Shown piece after piece: positions 41,228 to 49,531 of a DNA stretch of 64,000 nucleotides. Within the stretch, counting starts at the first letter, position 1. The number at the start of each line of letters is the position of its first letter. Source of the stretch: UBA6614 sp002433235 (GTDB lineage: Bacteria; Verrucomicrobiota; Verrucomicrobiia; Limisphaerales; UBA1100); contig DJHS01000133.1 in the NCBI GenBank assembly GCA_002433235.1, forward strand, positions 1 through 64,000, given 5' to 3'. A model generated the notes under the pieces. That model was not told the DNA's origin and ran no database searches. It saw only the letters and a program-made list of their open reading frames with translations. Made by a program: the position numbers and the translations under genes.

Positions 41228-42553
41228 CTACTGGACCCGCACATCCACCACCACACCATCTTTGAACCCAAACGCCACCCGGGTTCCGCGCACATTGCGC
41301 TTGAGGTCATTGATCTGCATATTTTCGTACAGCCAATACACCTCCACCTGCTGAACGTTGGGAGGAACAAATTGATTGTCGGGAGTGCCCAAGACCTGCG
41401 TCACTTCCTCTTGTTTGCGGCGCAAAAAGCCGTCGATCCGCGTGGTGGCCTCGCCGCCACCAAAGTTCCAGGCCACCTTACGCCCCGGTGCCGTGGCCGC
41501 GGTCGGCTGGGCTGGCGTCGTGGGTTGTGCCGCCACCGCTCCCTTGCCGCCCAGCAAACGCGAGACCGCCGTCAGCCCGATGACCGCCCGATCGACCTGT
41601 TGAATATTGACGGCTTGCTCCACGGTTGTCAGCGCACCATCCAGTGTATCCAACTCAGCCAAAAGCGCAGCCTTGGCCTGGGCATTCATGGGTTTGGCGG
41701 ACAACCCAGCCTTCCACTGGGCCACCTGACTCATCAGGGGCAAGGCGGCCAGAGGCAGCCATTTGTCATCAAAACGCGCCACGACATTCGTGCTGACACT
41801 GCGGGTGGTCGTGATGATCACGGTGGGATTGCCGCCTTGCGGGGCCCCGGGCTTGACGGCGGCGGACTTGAAATCATTCAGCTTGGCCAACAAATCGTCG
41901 TCCCCCGCCAAGGCCAGTCCGTGTGACAACAGCTTGCCCCCATCCGCCGTCAGCACCTTGCCAAGATCCGGCGCCCCTTGCCAAGCGATCGTGGCCATTT
42001 CACTTTGCGAGATTGTCGCCGCGAGCATGGCGACGCCATCGTAGTATTTCACCAACTTGGCCATGACATGCTCCGGCTGGCGCGATTGCGGCAAGCTCTG
42101 CAACACTGGCAGCAGCAACGCCTTCTTTTCAGCCATTACCTTGCCAACGCGCCCGCTGGAGGCAAACGCCCGCAGACGCACTTGCGGGTCGATCGATGCC
42201 AGAAACTGTCTGGCCAAATCATTCAGATCCTTCTGGAACGGTGCGGGCAGCGCATCCCAAACCGCCACCGGCTGGCCATTGCCCAAGCCCTTGAGCATGG
42301 CTTCCACAACCGGCGCCGCCTTTGCCGCGTTAGCCTTGGCCTTGGCATCGATGTCTTCAGCCGATACCGGCTGGCCCGTTCCTGCAGTCGATCCCTTCGC
42401 GTTGGGGAGCTTGGTCTGGTTGGTTCCCCCGCCTCCCGCGACCTTGGCCGGGTTGGGCAACGTCCCATCCGGTGCGGGCGACTCCTCTTTGCCACAACCA
42501 ACCACCGCCAAGATCAGGCACAGCAGGCTGGTTTTAAATAAGTGAGCGATCAT
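41228..42553 (-). CDS. Predicted lipoprotein, paralogue of 39559-41184
   Basis: This encodes 441 residues from ATG 42553, preceded by GGAAGAAAA. The N-terminal part has a lipobox (AVVGC) and a Pro/Gly/Thr-rich linker. The helical body includes NGQPVAVWDALPAPFQKDL, similar to the neighbour downstream, and the C-terminus carries KQEEVTQVLGTPDNQFVPP and YWLYENMQINDLKRN, a pattern like the small outer membrane assembly lipoprotein (BamE/SmpA-like) family (G-P-D then Y/W), but only by resemblance. A TTG-initiated longer frame (42604) is unlikely. Confidence 0.75.
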   Translation of the reverse strand: MIAHLFKTSLLCLILAVVGCGKEESPAPDGTLPNPAKVAGGGGTNQTKLPNAKGSTAGTGQPVSAEDIDAKAKANAAKAAPVVEAMLKGLGNGQPVAVWDALPAPFQKDLNDLARQFLASIDPQVRLRAFASSGRVGKVMAEKKALLLPVLQSLPQSRQPEHVMAKLVKYYDGVAMLAATISQSEMATIAWQGAPDLGKVLTADGGKLLSHGLALAGDDDLLAKLNDFKSAAVKPGAPQGGNPTVIITTTRSVSTNVVARFDDKWLPLAALPLMSQVAQWKAGLSAKPMNAQAKAALLAELDTLDGALTTVEQAVNIQQVDRAVIGLTAVSRLLGGKGAVAAQPTTPAQPTAATAPGRKVAWNFGGGEATTRIDGFLRRKQEEVTQVLGTPDNQFVPPNVQQVEVYWLYENMQINDLKRNVRGTRVAFGFKDGVVVDVRVQ

Positions 42554-42600
42554 TTTTCTTCCTTCCCCAACCTGCGCCCTTTGGGTGGATTTGTCCAACG

Positions 42601-43608
42601 TCATTTGCCCGGGGCCGGTGCTTTGCCGGGCGGCGGAACAGGGCCGGGAGGCACCGGCGCAACGCCGTGCTCAACAATGCAGTTGGGCAGCGCCGCGCGA
42701 ATGGTGGCCACGCCGTTCTTGGTCATCTTGTTGCCCTTAAGGTTCAGGAACCGAAGCCGCGAGAGTTCCTTGAGTATCACCACGGATTTATCGGTGAGTT
42801 GATTGCTCGAAATATTGAGCCGCTGTAGATGGGCAAACTGGCGAAGATTCACCGCGCCCATGTCGTCAATGCCACAACGGGTCACATCCAGCTTCTGGAT
42901 ATTTTTCAACTGCACCAGTACTTTCCAGCCGTTTGTGGTGATGTTGATGCCGGCAATCCGAATGCCGTTGATCTGGTCATCCTGATCACGAGACACCTGC
43001 GCATTGAGCTTCTGGAGTTTTTGCTCGGCATCGTTTGTAACCTCAACGGGCACAATAACCTTGGGCGGGGCATCCTCGCCCTTGTCAAAAAATTTCATGG
43101 CGGCATACCCCGCCGCACACAGGATGCAAACGCCAACAATCGCCATGGCAACAGTCTGCCCTTTGGGCTTGGCGACCACCGGGGTTTCGTCCACTGCGGG
43201 CTGTGCTCCCTTCGCACCGGATTTTCCTGCTCCCTTGGATTTTGGATCGCGACGTGCACTTGGCTTGGCCTTTGTTGGCATGTTCCCGCGCTGAAGCTTG
43301 CGGAGGCGTTCCATGGCGGACTCGGCACTGACACCTCCTCCCACGGCACCGGGTGCCGAAGATGGAGCCGCTTGAGCCGGAACGGGAGTGGTAGACTCCG
43401 GAGTAATGTCAATTTCCACATCGGAGGAGGCAACACTCGTGGACGCCGCGAGGCCGAGGTTGATCTGGTTCAACTGCTGCCAATCGCCCATGCCCTCGTG
43501 CCATGCCCAATCCTCGGCGGACAAGCTGCCATCGCCGAGATAAGCCTGAACTTCCTCGCGAGTGTAGGGGCCGAATTGTTGGCCGTTGCGATTGATGTGG
43601 ATTTGCAT
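42601..43608 (-). CDS. GYF-domain membrane protein with C-terminal LRR
   Basis: This encodes 335 residues from ATG 43608 (MQIHINRNGQ). Residues 1-52 are a GYF_2 domain (QFGPYTREEVQAYLGDGSL, DWAWHEGMGDWQQL), followed by a Pro/Ala/Lys-rich linker, one helix (about 180-197, VAMAIVGVCILCAAGYAAM) and a leucine-rich repeat region (about 225-310: GWKVLVQLKNIQKLDV, LQRLNISSNQLTDKSV, LRFLNLKGNKMTKNGV). The GYF part would be in the cytoplasm and the LRR in the periplasm. The LRR region resembles 44749-45348 and the gene is divergent from a pseudopilin, as there. Confidence 0.85.
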   Translation of the reverse strand: MQIHINRNGQQFGPYTREEVQAYLGDGSLSAEDWAWHEGMGDWQQLNQINLGLAASTSVASSDVEIDITPESTTPVPAQAAPSSAPGAVGGGVSAESAMERLRKLQRGNMPTKAKPSARRDPKSKGAGKSGAKGAQPAVDETPVVAKPKGQTVAMAIVGVCILCAAGYAAMKFFDKGEDAPPKVIVPVEVTNDAEQKLQKLNAQVSRDQDDQINGIRIAGINITTNGWKVLVQLKNIQKLDVTRCGIDDMGAVNLRQFAHLQRLNISSNQLTDKSVVILKELSRLRFLNLKGNKMTKNGVATIRAALPNCIVEHGVAPVPPGPVPPPGKAPAPGK

Positions 43609-43723
43609 CCGTTTTTTCAACAATCAACCGCATTTGGCCCAACCCCGCAAGCCCGCAAGTTTGCCGGGGAAAAATGTTCCCAAAAACTGGAAAACGCCAT
43701 TGAACTGTGATAAAATCTGGGCA

Positions 43724-44452
43724 TTGAGCATTGGGTCTAGAAAAAACAGTGGATTCACGCTGATTGAGCTACTGGTGGTGATTGCCATCATCGGCATTCT
43801 TGCGTCCATTCTCATCCCCACCCTGTCAGCCGCCAAGCAGAAGGCGAATGCCTCCAAGAGCCAATCCGATAAGAAACAACTCCAAGCGGCTTGGCAGATG
43901 TACACCGATGACAACAGCGACGTTATGGTGCTGAACATCGCGCACAAGACCGGGACGTGGTGCAAACACAACCTGAGTTCAGATCCCCGGCTGGACAGCC
44001 GAGTGGATGAGCAGACTTTCCTGACAGGCAGTTTGTCCGGCTACATCTCCGGCCAACAAGCCATGTTCCGGAATCCCGGCGACTACAACACTTTCAATTT
44101 CAAGGGCGAACAGAAGGCAGCCGTGCGATCTGTGGCCCTCAACAACAAGCTCAATGGCATTGGGGATGGTTCCATCGAACACTTGTCAAAGGTGGCTTGG
44201 CCATCGGAAACCATGGTTTTTCTCGATGTGCAGACCTCATCTTTTGGTGAGGTGATTGGCTCTGACAAACCCGGTTTTTCACTGAATTTCGATACCCCCG
44301 GCGACTACAATGGCAATCGCTGCTCCATGAGCTTTGTGGATGGCCACGCGGAAATCATGCGCTGGGAACCCGGTTCACGGGAAATTGGCTTCAAGGGCTT
44401 GGGCGTGCCGGAAATGCAGGTCATTCAAAATGCAGCTGGTGACCGGAATTAA
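43724..44452 (+). CDS. Pseudopilin (H-X9-DG family)
   Basis: This encodes 242 residues if started at TTG 43724 (LSIGSRKNSGFTLIEL). No ATG lies close upstream in frame, and the open frame extends to 43586 without a better start. The prepilin motif GFTLIELLVVIAIIGILAS and the following basic helix are complete. FRNPGDYNTF and the closing CSMSFVDGHAEIMRW are shared with the pseudopilin at 45422. The start is uncertain; a missing ATG is odd. It is divergent from the GYF-LRR gene. Confidence 0.8.
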   Translation: MSIGSRKNSGFTLIELLVVIAIIGILASILIPTLSAAKQKANASKSQSDKKQLQAAWQMYTDDNSDVMVLNIAHKTGTWCKHNLSSDPRLDSRVDEQTFLTGSLSGYISGQQAMFRNPGDYNTFNFKGEQKAAVRSVALNNKLNGIGDGSIEHLSKVAWPSETMVFLDVQTSSFGEVIGSDKPGFSLNFDTPGDYNGNRCSMSFVDGHAEIMRWEPGSREIGFKGLGVPEMQVIQNAAGDRN

Positions 44453-44504
44453 CCGTTTTTCCCTCTTTTTATCCTGATAATAGAAGGTTTTCCAAAGGCA
44501 ACCT

Positions 44505-44552
44505 TTGTCCCCAAAAAAGAAAGGGCAGGATTCAGTGTCCCGAATCCTGCCC
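44505..44552 (-). terminator. Rho-independent terminator, minus strand
   Basis: GGGCAGGATTC (44523-44533) pairs with GAATCCTGCCC (44542-44552) over 11 bases with an 8-base loop; the T-rich stretch lies on the minus strand (reverse complement of 44505-44522). It serves the LRR gene (stop 44749) from about 200 bases downstream and also lies 3' of the pseudopilin. Confidence 0.65.
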
Positions 44553-44748
44553 CAATCTAATCGGCAAGTTACAGTCCTATGGTTTACATAGTATTGTCTG
44601 TCTTTGAGGCTGTGTCTTTGCCTGACATGTGTTCAGCAAGCTGCGTGCCAACTCATAAAACCACGGGATTTCAGTAGTTTATGGCTGTTTTTGTGGGCGA
44701 ACCTCAGAATTTCAAAGCTGGATGGGAAGATTTCCCCCATCCGAAGGG

Positions 44749-45348
44749 TCAGTTAATGACCGCACAGCCCGGCAATGCCTGCCGAAGCCGAACAACTCCC
44801 TGACGTGTCACCAAAGTGCCCTGCAAATCAAGGGCCTGCAGGTTTTTCATTTGCGCCAAATCTTCAACGGCCGCGTCGGTGATGGGATTATCCGCCAATC
44901 CCAAGACCGCCAATTTCTCCAGTGCCAACAGGTTTTGCAGGCTCAGGTCTGTTATCTGGCATTTCTGCAACACGAGTTTGCGCACGTTCTTCATTTCAGT
45001 AATCAAAGCCCAGCCGGACTGAGAAATCTCACTCTCCATGAGCATAATGGAGGCCAATTCATCATTGGCATCAGACTCGAAACTCCCATCAACCGTTTTC
45101 AGGCGGCGAATGGTTTCCTCCGTCGCAAAGCGATTCACCGGCTCGCTGTTAATCACCACCGTTTCGCTCCGGAACCCCAGCCATATCCCCACAAGGAACA
45201 AGACCCCCACCGCCAAGGTCGGGATAATTACCTTGCCATCCCGCCGCGCAAAGCCCGTCACGACCCAGTCGCCCAAGTGATCCAGTGCCGGCCCCAAGGC
45301 CACGCCCCATGCCAAGATTCGATTCATCATGCCCATTTGCCGATACAT
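44749..45348 (-). CDS. Membrane protein with C-terminal LRR
   Basis: This encodes 199 residues. A helix at about 40-58 (IIPTLAVGVLFLVGIWLGF) is followed by LRR-like units: GWALITEMKNVRKLVLQKC, LAVLGLADNPITDAAVEDL, LQALDLQGTLVTRQGVVRL. The region matches the LRR part of the GYF protein at 42601-43608 position by position, including the closing R-ALP-C-V pattern, so the two are paralogous, this one without the GYF domain. It is divergent from the pseudopilin at 45422 by 73 bases. Confidence 0.8.
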   Translation of the reverse strand: MYRQMGMMNRILAWGVALGPALDHLGDWVVTGFARRDGKVIIPTLAVGVLFLVGIWLGFRSETVVINSEPVNRFATEETIRRLKTVDGSFESDANDELASIMLMESEISQSGWALITEMKNVRKLVLQKCQITDLSLQNLLALEKLAVLGLADNPITDAAVEDLAQMKNLQALDLQGTLVTRQGVVRLRQALPGCAVIN

Positions 45349-45421
45349 CGGTTTTCAACGGCAGATTCTTACAGAAAAATTTTTGTAAGAAAACCAACCG
45401 TCGGCCCGATGTACCTCCAGA

Positions 45422-46279
45422 ATGAAGAAGAACAAGAAACAAGTCGCCGGCTTCACCCTGATCGAGCTCTTGGTCGTCATTGCCATCATCGGAATTCTCG
45501 CCTCCATTATGCTGCCCACCCTCTCCAAGGCCAAGCAACGCGCCAATGCCATCAAGGCTGTAAGCAACAAGCGCCAACTACAGTTTGCATGGCAAATGTT
45601 CACCGATGACAGCAACGGCAAGATCACCCGCAACCTTGCCCAGCGCGCGAAGGATCTCAACGACGAAGGTTGGATCGGCAACGGTGGCTCCATTTGGCGT
45701 ACGTGGTGCGCGCATGACGAGAATTACAACAGCCTCCAAGACAAAAGCGCCTTCATGCAAGCCACCCTCGGAGGCTATCTCGGCCATGAGGACAAAATGT
45801 TTCGCAACCCCGGTGACTATTATCAAAATGCCAAAGGCGAGGCCAATAAGCGGAGTGTCGGCCTGAATGTCCTGCTCGGCGGCTCACACACACAGTACGG
45901 AAACATCTACGGCGGCCAAAGCGGGCGCTCCGGCCTGGTCTTTCACGAAGGCGCCATCCAGGCACCCAGCCGCACCTTTGCCTTCATCGATGCGGACACC
46001 GCAGTAAGCCCCGGCCCTGTCTTCAAGGTGCCACAACATTTGAATGACATCGTTAACCCCTCCACTCCCGCTGACTTTAATGACGGCCGTTGCTCCGTAA
46101 GCTTTGTCGATGGACATGCCGAGAGCATCAAGTGGCACACCGTCGAGGGCGGACCCAATCTATGGTTGATCCAAAATGATGGCTGGACCGGCAACGATGC
46201 CTTCACCGCCGCCGATGTGATGGCCAAGATGAACGACGGTCAAAATTCCGCCCACGGTTTGAACCTGCAAAAAAAATGA
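45422..46279 (+). CDS. Pseudopilin (H-X9-DG family)
   Basis: This encodes 285 residues starting MKKNKKQVAGFTLIELL. The prepilin motif GFTLIELLVVIAIIGILAS is followed by MLPTLSKAKQRANAIKAVSN. FRNPGDYYQ and RCSVSFVDGHAESIKW are shared with the pseudopilin at 43724, and the closing W-LIQN is also similar. It is the plus-strand half of the second copy of the LRR/pseudopilin module. Confidence 0.9.
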   Translation: MKKNKKQVAGFTLIELLVVIAIIGILASIMLPTLSKAKQRANAIKAVSNKRQLQFAWQMFTDDSNGKITRNLAQRAKDLNDEGWIGNGGSIWRTWCAHDENYNSLQDKSAFMQATLGGYLGHEDKMFRNPGDYYQNAKGEANKRSVGLNVLLGGSHTQYGNIYGGQSGRSGLVFHEGAIQAPSRTFAFIDADTAVSPGPVFKVPQHLNDIVNPSTPADFNDGRCSVSFVDGHAESIKWHTVEGGPNLWLIQNDGWTGNDAFTAADVMAKMNDGQNSAHGLNLQKK

Positions 46280-46280
46280 A

Positions 46281-46300
46281 GGGGCAGTTAAAACTGTCCC
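46281..46300 (+). terminator. Hairpin just after pseudopilin gene
   Basis: GGGGCAGT and ACTGTCCC pair with one G-T and a TAAA loop. The base composition afterwards is only weakly T-rich (TCCATTCTTCCC), so its terminator function is uncertain. Like the hairpin at 44523-44552 it starts with GGGCAG and follows a pseudopilin. Confidence 0.4.
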
Positions 46301-46512
46301 TCCATTCTTCCCAGGCTGATTACAGACCTTCTTATCTCCCAGTTTGTATCAGTATTTTTGAGGCTGTAATTTAGTGCCGTACAGGGATGGTAAAGCATAC
46401 ACTGTGCCAAGCAGTACTTCCCTGAAATCCCTCTGAAATTTCACGTACTGTTCCGATCAAATGGAGTAAATTGCGTGTTCCTCGCACCGTTTGCGCGAAG
46501 TTTTTCCGCGAG

Positions 46513-46540
46513 AAAAAAAGCCCGCGCATCAGGCACGGGC
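46513..46540 (-). terminator. Rho-independent terminator, minus strand
   Basis: GCCCG (46520-46524) and CGGGC (46536-46540) close an 11-base loop on the minus strand, followed by seven T (reverse of 46513-46519). It lies 18 bases after the stop of the LRR-cytochrome gene (46558). Confidence 0.7.
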
Positions 46541-46557
46541 CGTTTGAAAATCCGGCA

Positions 46558-47535
46558 CTACTTTTGCAGCGCGCCCTGTTCAATCCAGCGCTTGATCAGA
46601 TCCGCCACCGGCTTGGAAACGCGGTTGCCCTTGGGGGGCATGCGTTCGTCATCACTGTCCGGCAGGAGAATGCGCGCCAACAACTCACTCTCACCCGCCT
46701 TTTTGGCCAGCACAACCTTCTCGCCATCCGCGCCCTTCTGCAGTTCCGCAAAACTGTCCAGCCGGAGTTTGGCCTTCTGCTTGTCCTTGCCGTGACATTC
46801 CACGCAAGTTCTCTTCAGGATGGGTAGAACGTCTTTATCAAACTTCGGCTCCTTGATCGCCATCAACCTTTCCGCCTCCGCCTTGGCCGCCTTGGCCGCC
46901 GCCTCCTTGGCGGAGGCCTCCGAGGAAGCCCTTTGCTTCTTCAGTCGCTCGACGGCGTTTGCGCTGCGCAGATCCTTGTCCACGCCCAAGTTGATCGCCA
47001 AATCCTTGTTGCCCGCCTTGACCATGGTCTCCTGAAACGCCTTGGCCTTGCCTTCAGTCACCTTGGTCTGCCACACATAAAGTGCCCTCAACAATTTCAG
47101 TCCCTTCAACTTGTCCAGCCCCGCATCCGTCACGCCGGTCTGGTACAGGTTCAAGTATTCCAAGGTGGCTATCTTACCCACCGAGTCCAGCGCCGCATCC
47201 GTCACCTTTGTCTTTTCCAGGTGCAGTTTTTTCAATTTCTTCAATCCCGCCAGAGGCTTCACCCAATCATCCGTCGCATCCGGATGCTGGAAGGCCACCT
47301 CCACCGCATTCTCCAATTCCCCCAGCAATTTTGCGTCAGATGCCTTGAAACCTTCACCCTTGTTGAACGTGTCCTTGGTGATGGTCACACTGTACTCCTT
47401 CGAATCCTTGGCAATGAAAAGTACGCGCGAGCCCAGCTTTTCCAGTGCCGCAATCGCGGACTTTTCATCGGCACGCGCCGCGCCAGCCATGGCCAGAAAG
47501 ACAAGGCAAAGTGAAATGGATTTAAACGCTTTCAT
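46558..47535 (-). CDS. Secreted LRR protein with C-terminal cytochrome c-like domain
   Basis: This encodes 325 residues from ATG 47535 with a signal peptide (MKAFKSISLCLVFLAMAGAA). LRR-like units occupy about 90-185 (LAGLKKLKKLHLEKTKVTDA, LEYLNLYQTGVTDAGLDKL, LRALYVWQTKVTEGKAKAF), a charged Ala/Lys/Glu-rich coil follows, then a planctomycete-type cytochrome domain: KRTCVECHGKDKQKAKLRL (haem c motif CVECH) and RMPPKGNRVSKPVADLIKRW. It is a fusion class common in this phylum; a redox and protein-interaction role is inferred only. Confidence 0.85.
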   Translation of the reverse strand: MKAFKSISLCLVFLAMAGAARADEKSAIAALEKLGSRVLFIAKDSKEYSVTITKDTFNKGEGFKASDAKLLGELENAVEVAFQHPDATDDWVKPLAGLKKLKKLHLEKTKVTDAALDSVGKIATLEYLNLYQTGVTDAGLDKLKGLKLLRALYVWQTKVTEGKAKAFQETMVKAGNKDLAINLGVDKDLRSANAVERLKKQRASSEASAKEAAAKAAKAEAERLMAIKEPKFDKDVLPILKRTCVECHGKDKQKAKLRLDSFAELQKGADGEKVVLAKKAGESELLARILLPDSDDERMPPKGNRVSKPVADLIKRWIEQGALQK

Positions 47536-47598
47536 GATATTGTGGTTCCGCCCGGACTCTACCAACCCACCCGGATAATTCAAACGGTAAGTTCGCCC

Positions 47599-48396
47599 CT
47601 ACCGCCGTCCCCGAGCTTTCAGGATGAAGTCCACCAACGGAGTCGGATCCTTGAGGCTGTGCGGATGATGCCCCACGCCCGGTTTGTGAATCACCCGGAT
47701 TGAACCGCCAAGTTTCTTGTATCGCCGCTCCAGCACGGCGGTATTTTCGGCCACACGCACCACCATGTCTGCATCACCCACCACATGAATCAAAGGCACC
47801 CCCGCCTTGGCCAGCGGCTCCAACCCATCGATCGGGTTTCCCCGAAAGGCCAACGCCTCATCCTCGGTAAACCCATATGCCTTGAGACAAGCCTGCCACG
47901 CACCCGGACTGCCTTTGCCCTGCCCGCGCCCAGCCGGCCAGCTTTTGAAATCGCACACCGGCGCATCCCCATAAATGCAGGACACCTTCGCCGGATTGGC
48001 CTTCGCCCAATTGTAAACAATCAACCCACCCCGGCTCATGCCCTCCAACGCCGGGCGCCTGTCCATTCCATGCTTTTCCATTAAATGCCGATAAAATGCG
48101 TCCCAACGCATCACCGCCTTGGGGCTGCCAAACAAATTACCCACATCGCAGTAAGCCACGTGCCAACCGCGCTTCAGCAAAGCCACGTCCAACTGCGGCT
48201 GGTGCCCCCAAAACCGCGCCCGCCAAATCCAAGGTTTCCCCTCCGCGGCCACCTTCGGCTCCACCACCCGGCACCCCACCCCATCCAGCTTGAAATCCAC
48301 CATCCGAAACCCGTGAAACCTCCCCTCCCGCCCCACAAACCCAGCCGAAGCCCAGACCGGCAAAATCAGAAACAAAAGCACTGAAAAACGTTTCAT
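47599..48396 (-). CDS. Secreted alpha/beta hydrolase
   Basis: This encodes 265 residues from ATG 48396 with a signal peptide (MKRFSVLLFLILPVWASAG). The nucleophile elbow is ALEGMSRGGLIVYNWA, followed by SCIYGDAPVCDFKSWPAG, IHVVGDADMVVRVAENTAVL (acid) and IHKPGVGHHPHSLKDPTPL (His). Similar proteins are esterases or sugar-hydrolase associated enzymes; the substrate is unknown. The longer frame beginning at 48585 would read through tRNA-Lys and is an artefact. Confidence 0.85.
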   Translation of the reverse strand: MKRFSVLLFLILPVWASAGFVGREGRFHGFRMVDFKLDGVGCRVVEPKVAAEGKPWIWRARFWGHQPQLDVALLKRGWHVAYCDVGNLFGSPKAVMRWDAFYRHLMEKHGMDRRPALEGMSRGGLIVYNWAKANPAKVSCIYGDAPVCDFKSWPAGRGQGKGSPGAWQACLKAYGFTEDEALAFRGNPIDGLEPLAKAGVPLIHVVGDADMVVRVAENTAVLERRYKKLGGSIRVIHKPGVGHHPHSLKDPTPLVDFILKARGRR

Positions 48397-48413
48397 AAAA
48401 CCAAATGAGAAAC

Positions 48414-48488
48414 TGGTAGGAGCGGTGGGACTCGAACCCACAACCAACGGCTTAAAAGGCCGGTGCGCTACCATTGCGCCACACTCCC
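48414..48488 (-). tRNA. tRNA-Lys (anticodon UUU)
   Basis: Read on the minus strand from 48488: acceptor GGGAGTG, D-arm GGCGCAATGGTAGCGCA, anticodon loop CTTTTAA (anticodon TTT), T-arm GTGGG TTCGAGT CCCAC, acceptor 3' strand CGCTCCT, discriminator A and an encoded CCA (48414-48416). Acceptor pairs include two G-U pairs. Confidence 0.92.
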
Positions 48489-48545
48489 GCCAATGGGGCG
48501 CGCATACTGGCGCAGCGGATTGGCGCGCGCAAGCCATTTTGGGGT

Positions 48546-49337
48546 TCAGCGCGGACGATACTGGAGTTTGGCCCGGGGCAGCCAACGCTTGAGGTTTTCG
48601 ATGCGCTGCGCGTCCATGGGATGGGTGCTCAGGAAGGCGGGGGGCTTGGCGCCGCCCTGCTGTTTTTTATACTCGGCAAAGCGTTCCCAGAAGGCAACGG
48701 CCTCCGCTGGATCATAGCCGGCACGCGCCATGTAAATGAGGCCTATGCGGTCTGCCTCGGTTTCCTGCAGACGACTGTGGGGCAGCACGCGGCCGAGGGT
48801 GGTGCCAATACCGTAGGCGGCAAAAAGGATTATGCGCGTCTCGTTGTCCAAGTCGGCCAAGCCGGTGAACAGGGCCACAGCGATGCCTTCCAAAAGAATC
48901 TGTTCGCTCATGCGTTCCGCGCCATGATGGGCCACGGCATGGGCCACCTCATGGGCGATGACCGTCGCCAATCCCGCGTCGTCCTGTGTGATGGGCAACA
49001 TGCCGGTATGCACGCCTACCTTGCCGCCAGGGAGGCAGAAAGCATTGGGCTCAGGATTCTGGAACAGGACAAATTCCCACTCGGCCTTGGGAAGATCGGC
49101 GACGTCGGCAATACGCTGGCCGACACGCTGAACCATGGCGGTGGCGTTCTCGTCCTGGCTAACCGGCATTTGCTGGCGAATGGCCGCAAAGCCCTGCCGA
49201 CCGAGGCGTTGTTCCTCGGCGGGGGAAATGATGTTGAGTTGCATGCGACCCGTGCCAGGGACAACGGCGCATGCGGACGCCATGGCCAAGACGGCCAGGA
49301 TCAATGCCTGACGCAACCTCCCTGCGACGGAACGCAT
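48546..49337 (-). CDS. M48-family metalloprotease lipoprotein
   Basis: This encodes 263 residues from ATG 49337. The N-terminus has a signal with lipobox (MASAC). The zinc motif is VIAHEVAHAVAHHG (HExxH), the third ligand is in ETEADRIGLIYMARAGYDP, and the C-terminus has FLSTHPMDAQRIENLK, all typical of the Oma1/LoiP/YggG-like periplasmic M48 proteases, which act in outer-membrane protein quality control. The longer frame to 49424 has no signal. The tRNA-Lys gene follows in the same direction. Confidence 0.92.
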   Translation of the reverse strand: MRSVAGRLRQALILAVLAMASACAVVPGTGRMQLNIISPAEEQRLGRQGFAAIRQQMPVSQDENATAMVQRVGQRIADVADLPKAEWEFVLFQNPEPNAFCLPGGKVGVHTGMLPITQDDAGLATVIAHEVAHAVAHHGAERMSEQILLEGIAVALFTGLADLDNETRIILFAAYGIGTTLGRVLPHSRLQETEADRIGLIYMARAGYDPAEAVAFWERFAEYKKQQGGAKPPAFLSTHPMDAQRIENLKRWLPRAKLQYRPR

Positions 49338-49517
49338 GGTGTGAATAAAACACAATTCCTCCAGCGCGGCAAGTGGATCACGCTGGGTGGCGGTGGTTTT
49401 GGGTGATGGCAACGGGCTTGCCACTAATCCCCATAGACCGGCCTGTGTGTGAATAATTTTGGATTCCCATCAGGCCGAATCCCTTTAATAAATGGCCACG
49501 GTCGTTCACGACCTTTT

Positions 49518-49524
49518 AAGGAGG
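49518..49524 (+). promoter_or_regulatory. Shine-Dalgarno AAGGAGG of the sulfatase-like gene
   Basis: AAGGAGG ends 7 bases before ATG 49532, a near-perfect ribosome binding site. It fixes the start and is much stronger than the sites of the other genes here. Confidence 0.85.
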
Positions 49525-49531
49525 ATTGTAC

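Noticed and set aside
48397..48585. N-terminal extension of the hydrolase at 47599-48396
   Set aside because: It would read through tRNA-Lys; the signal peptide starts at 48396.
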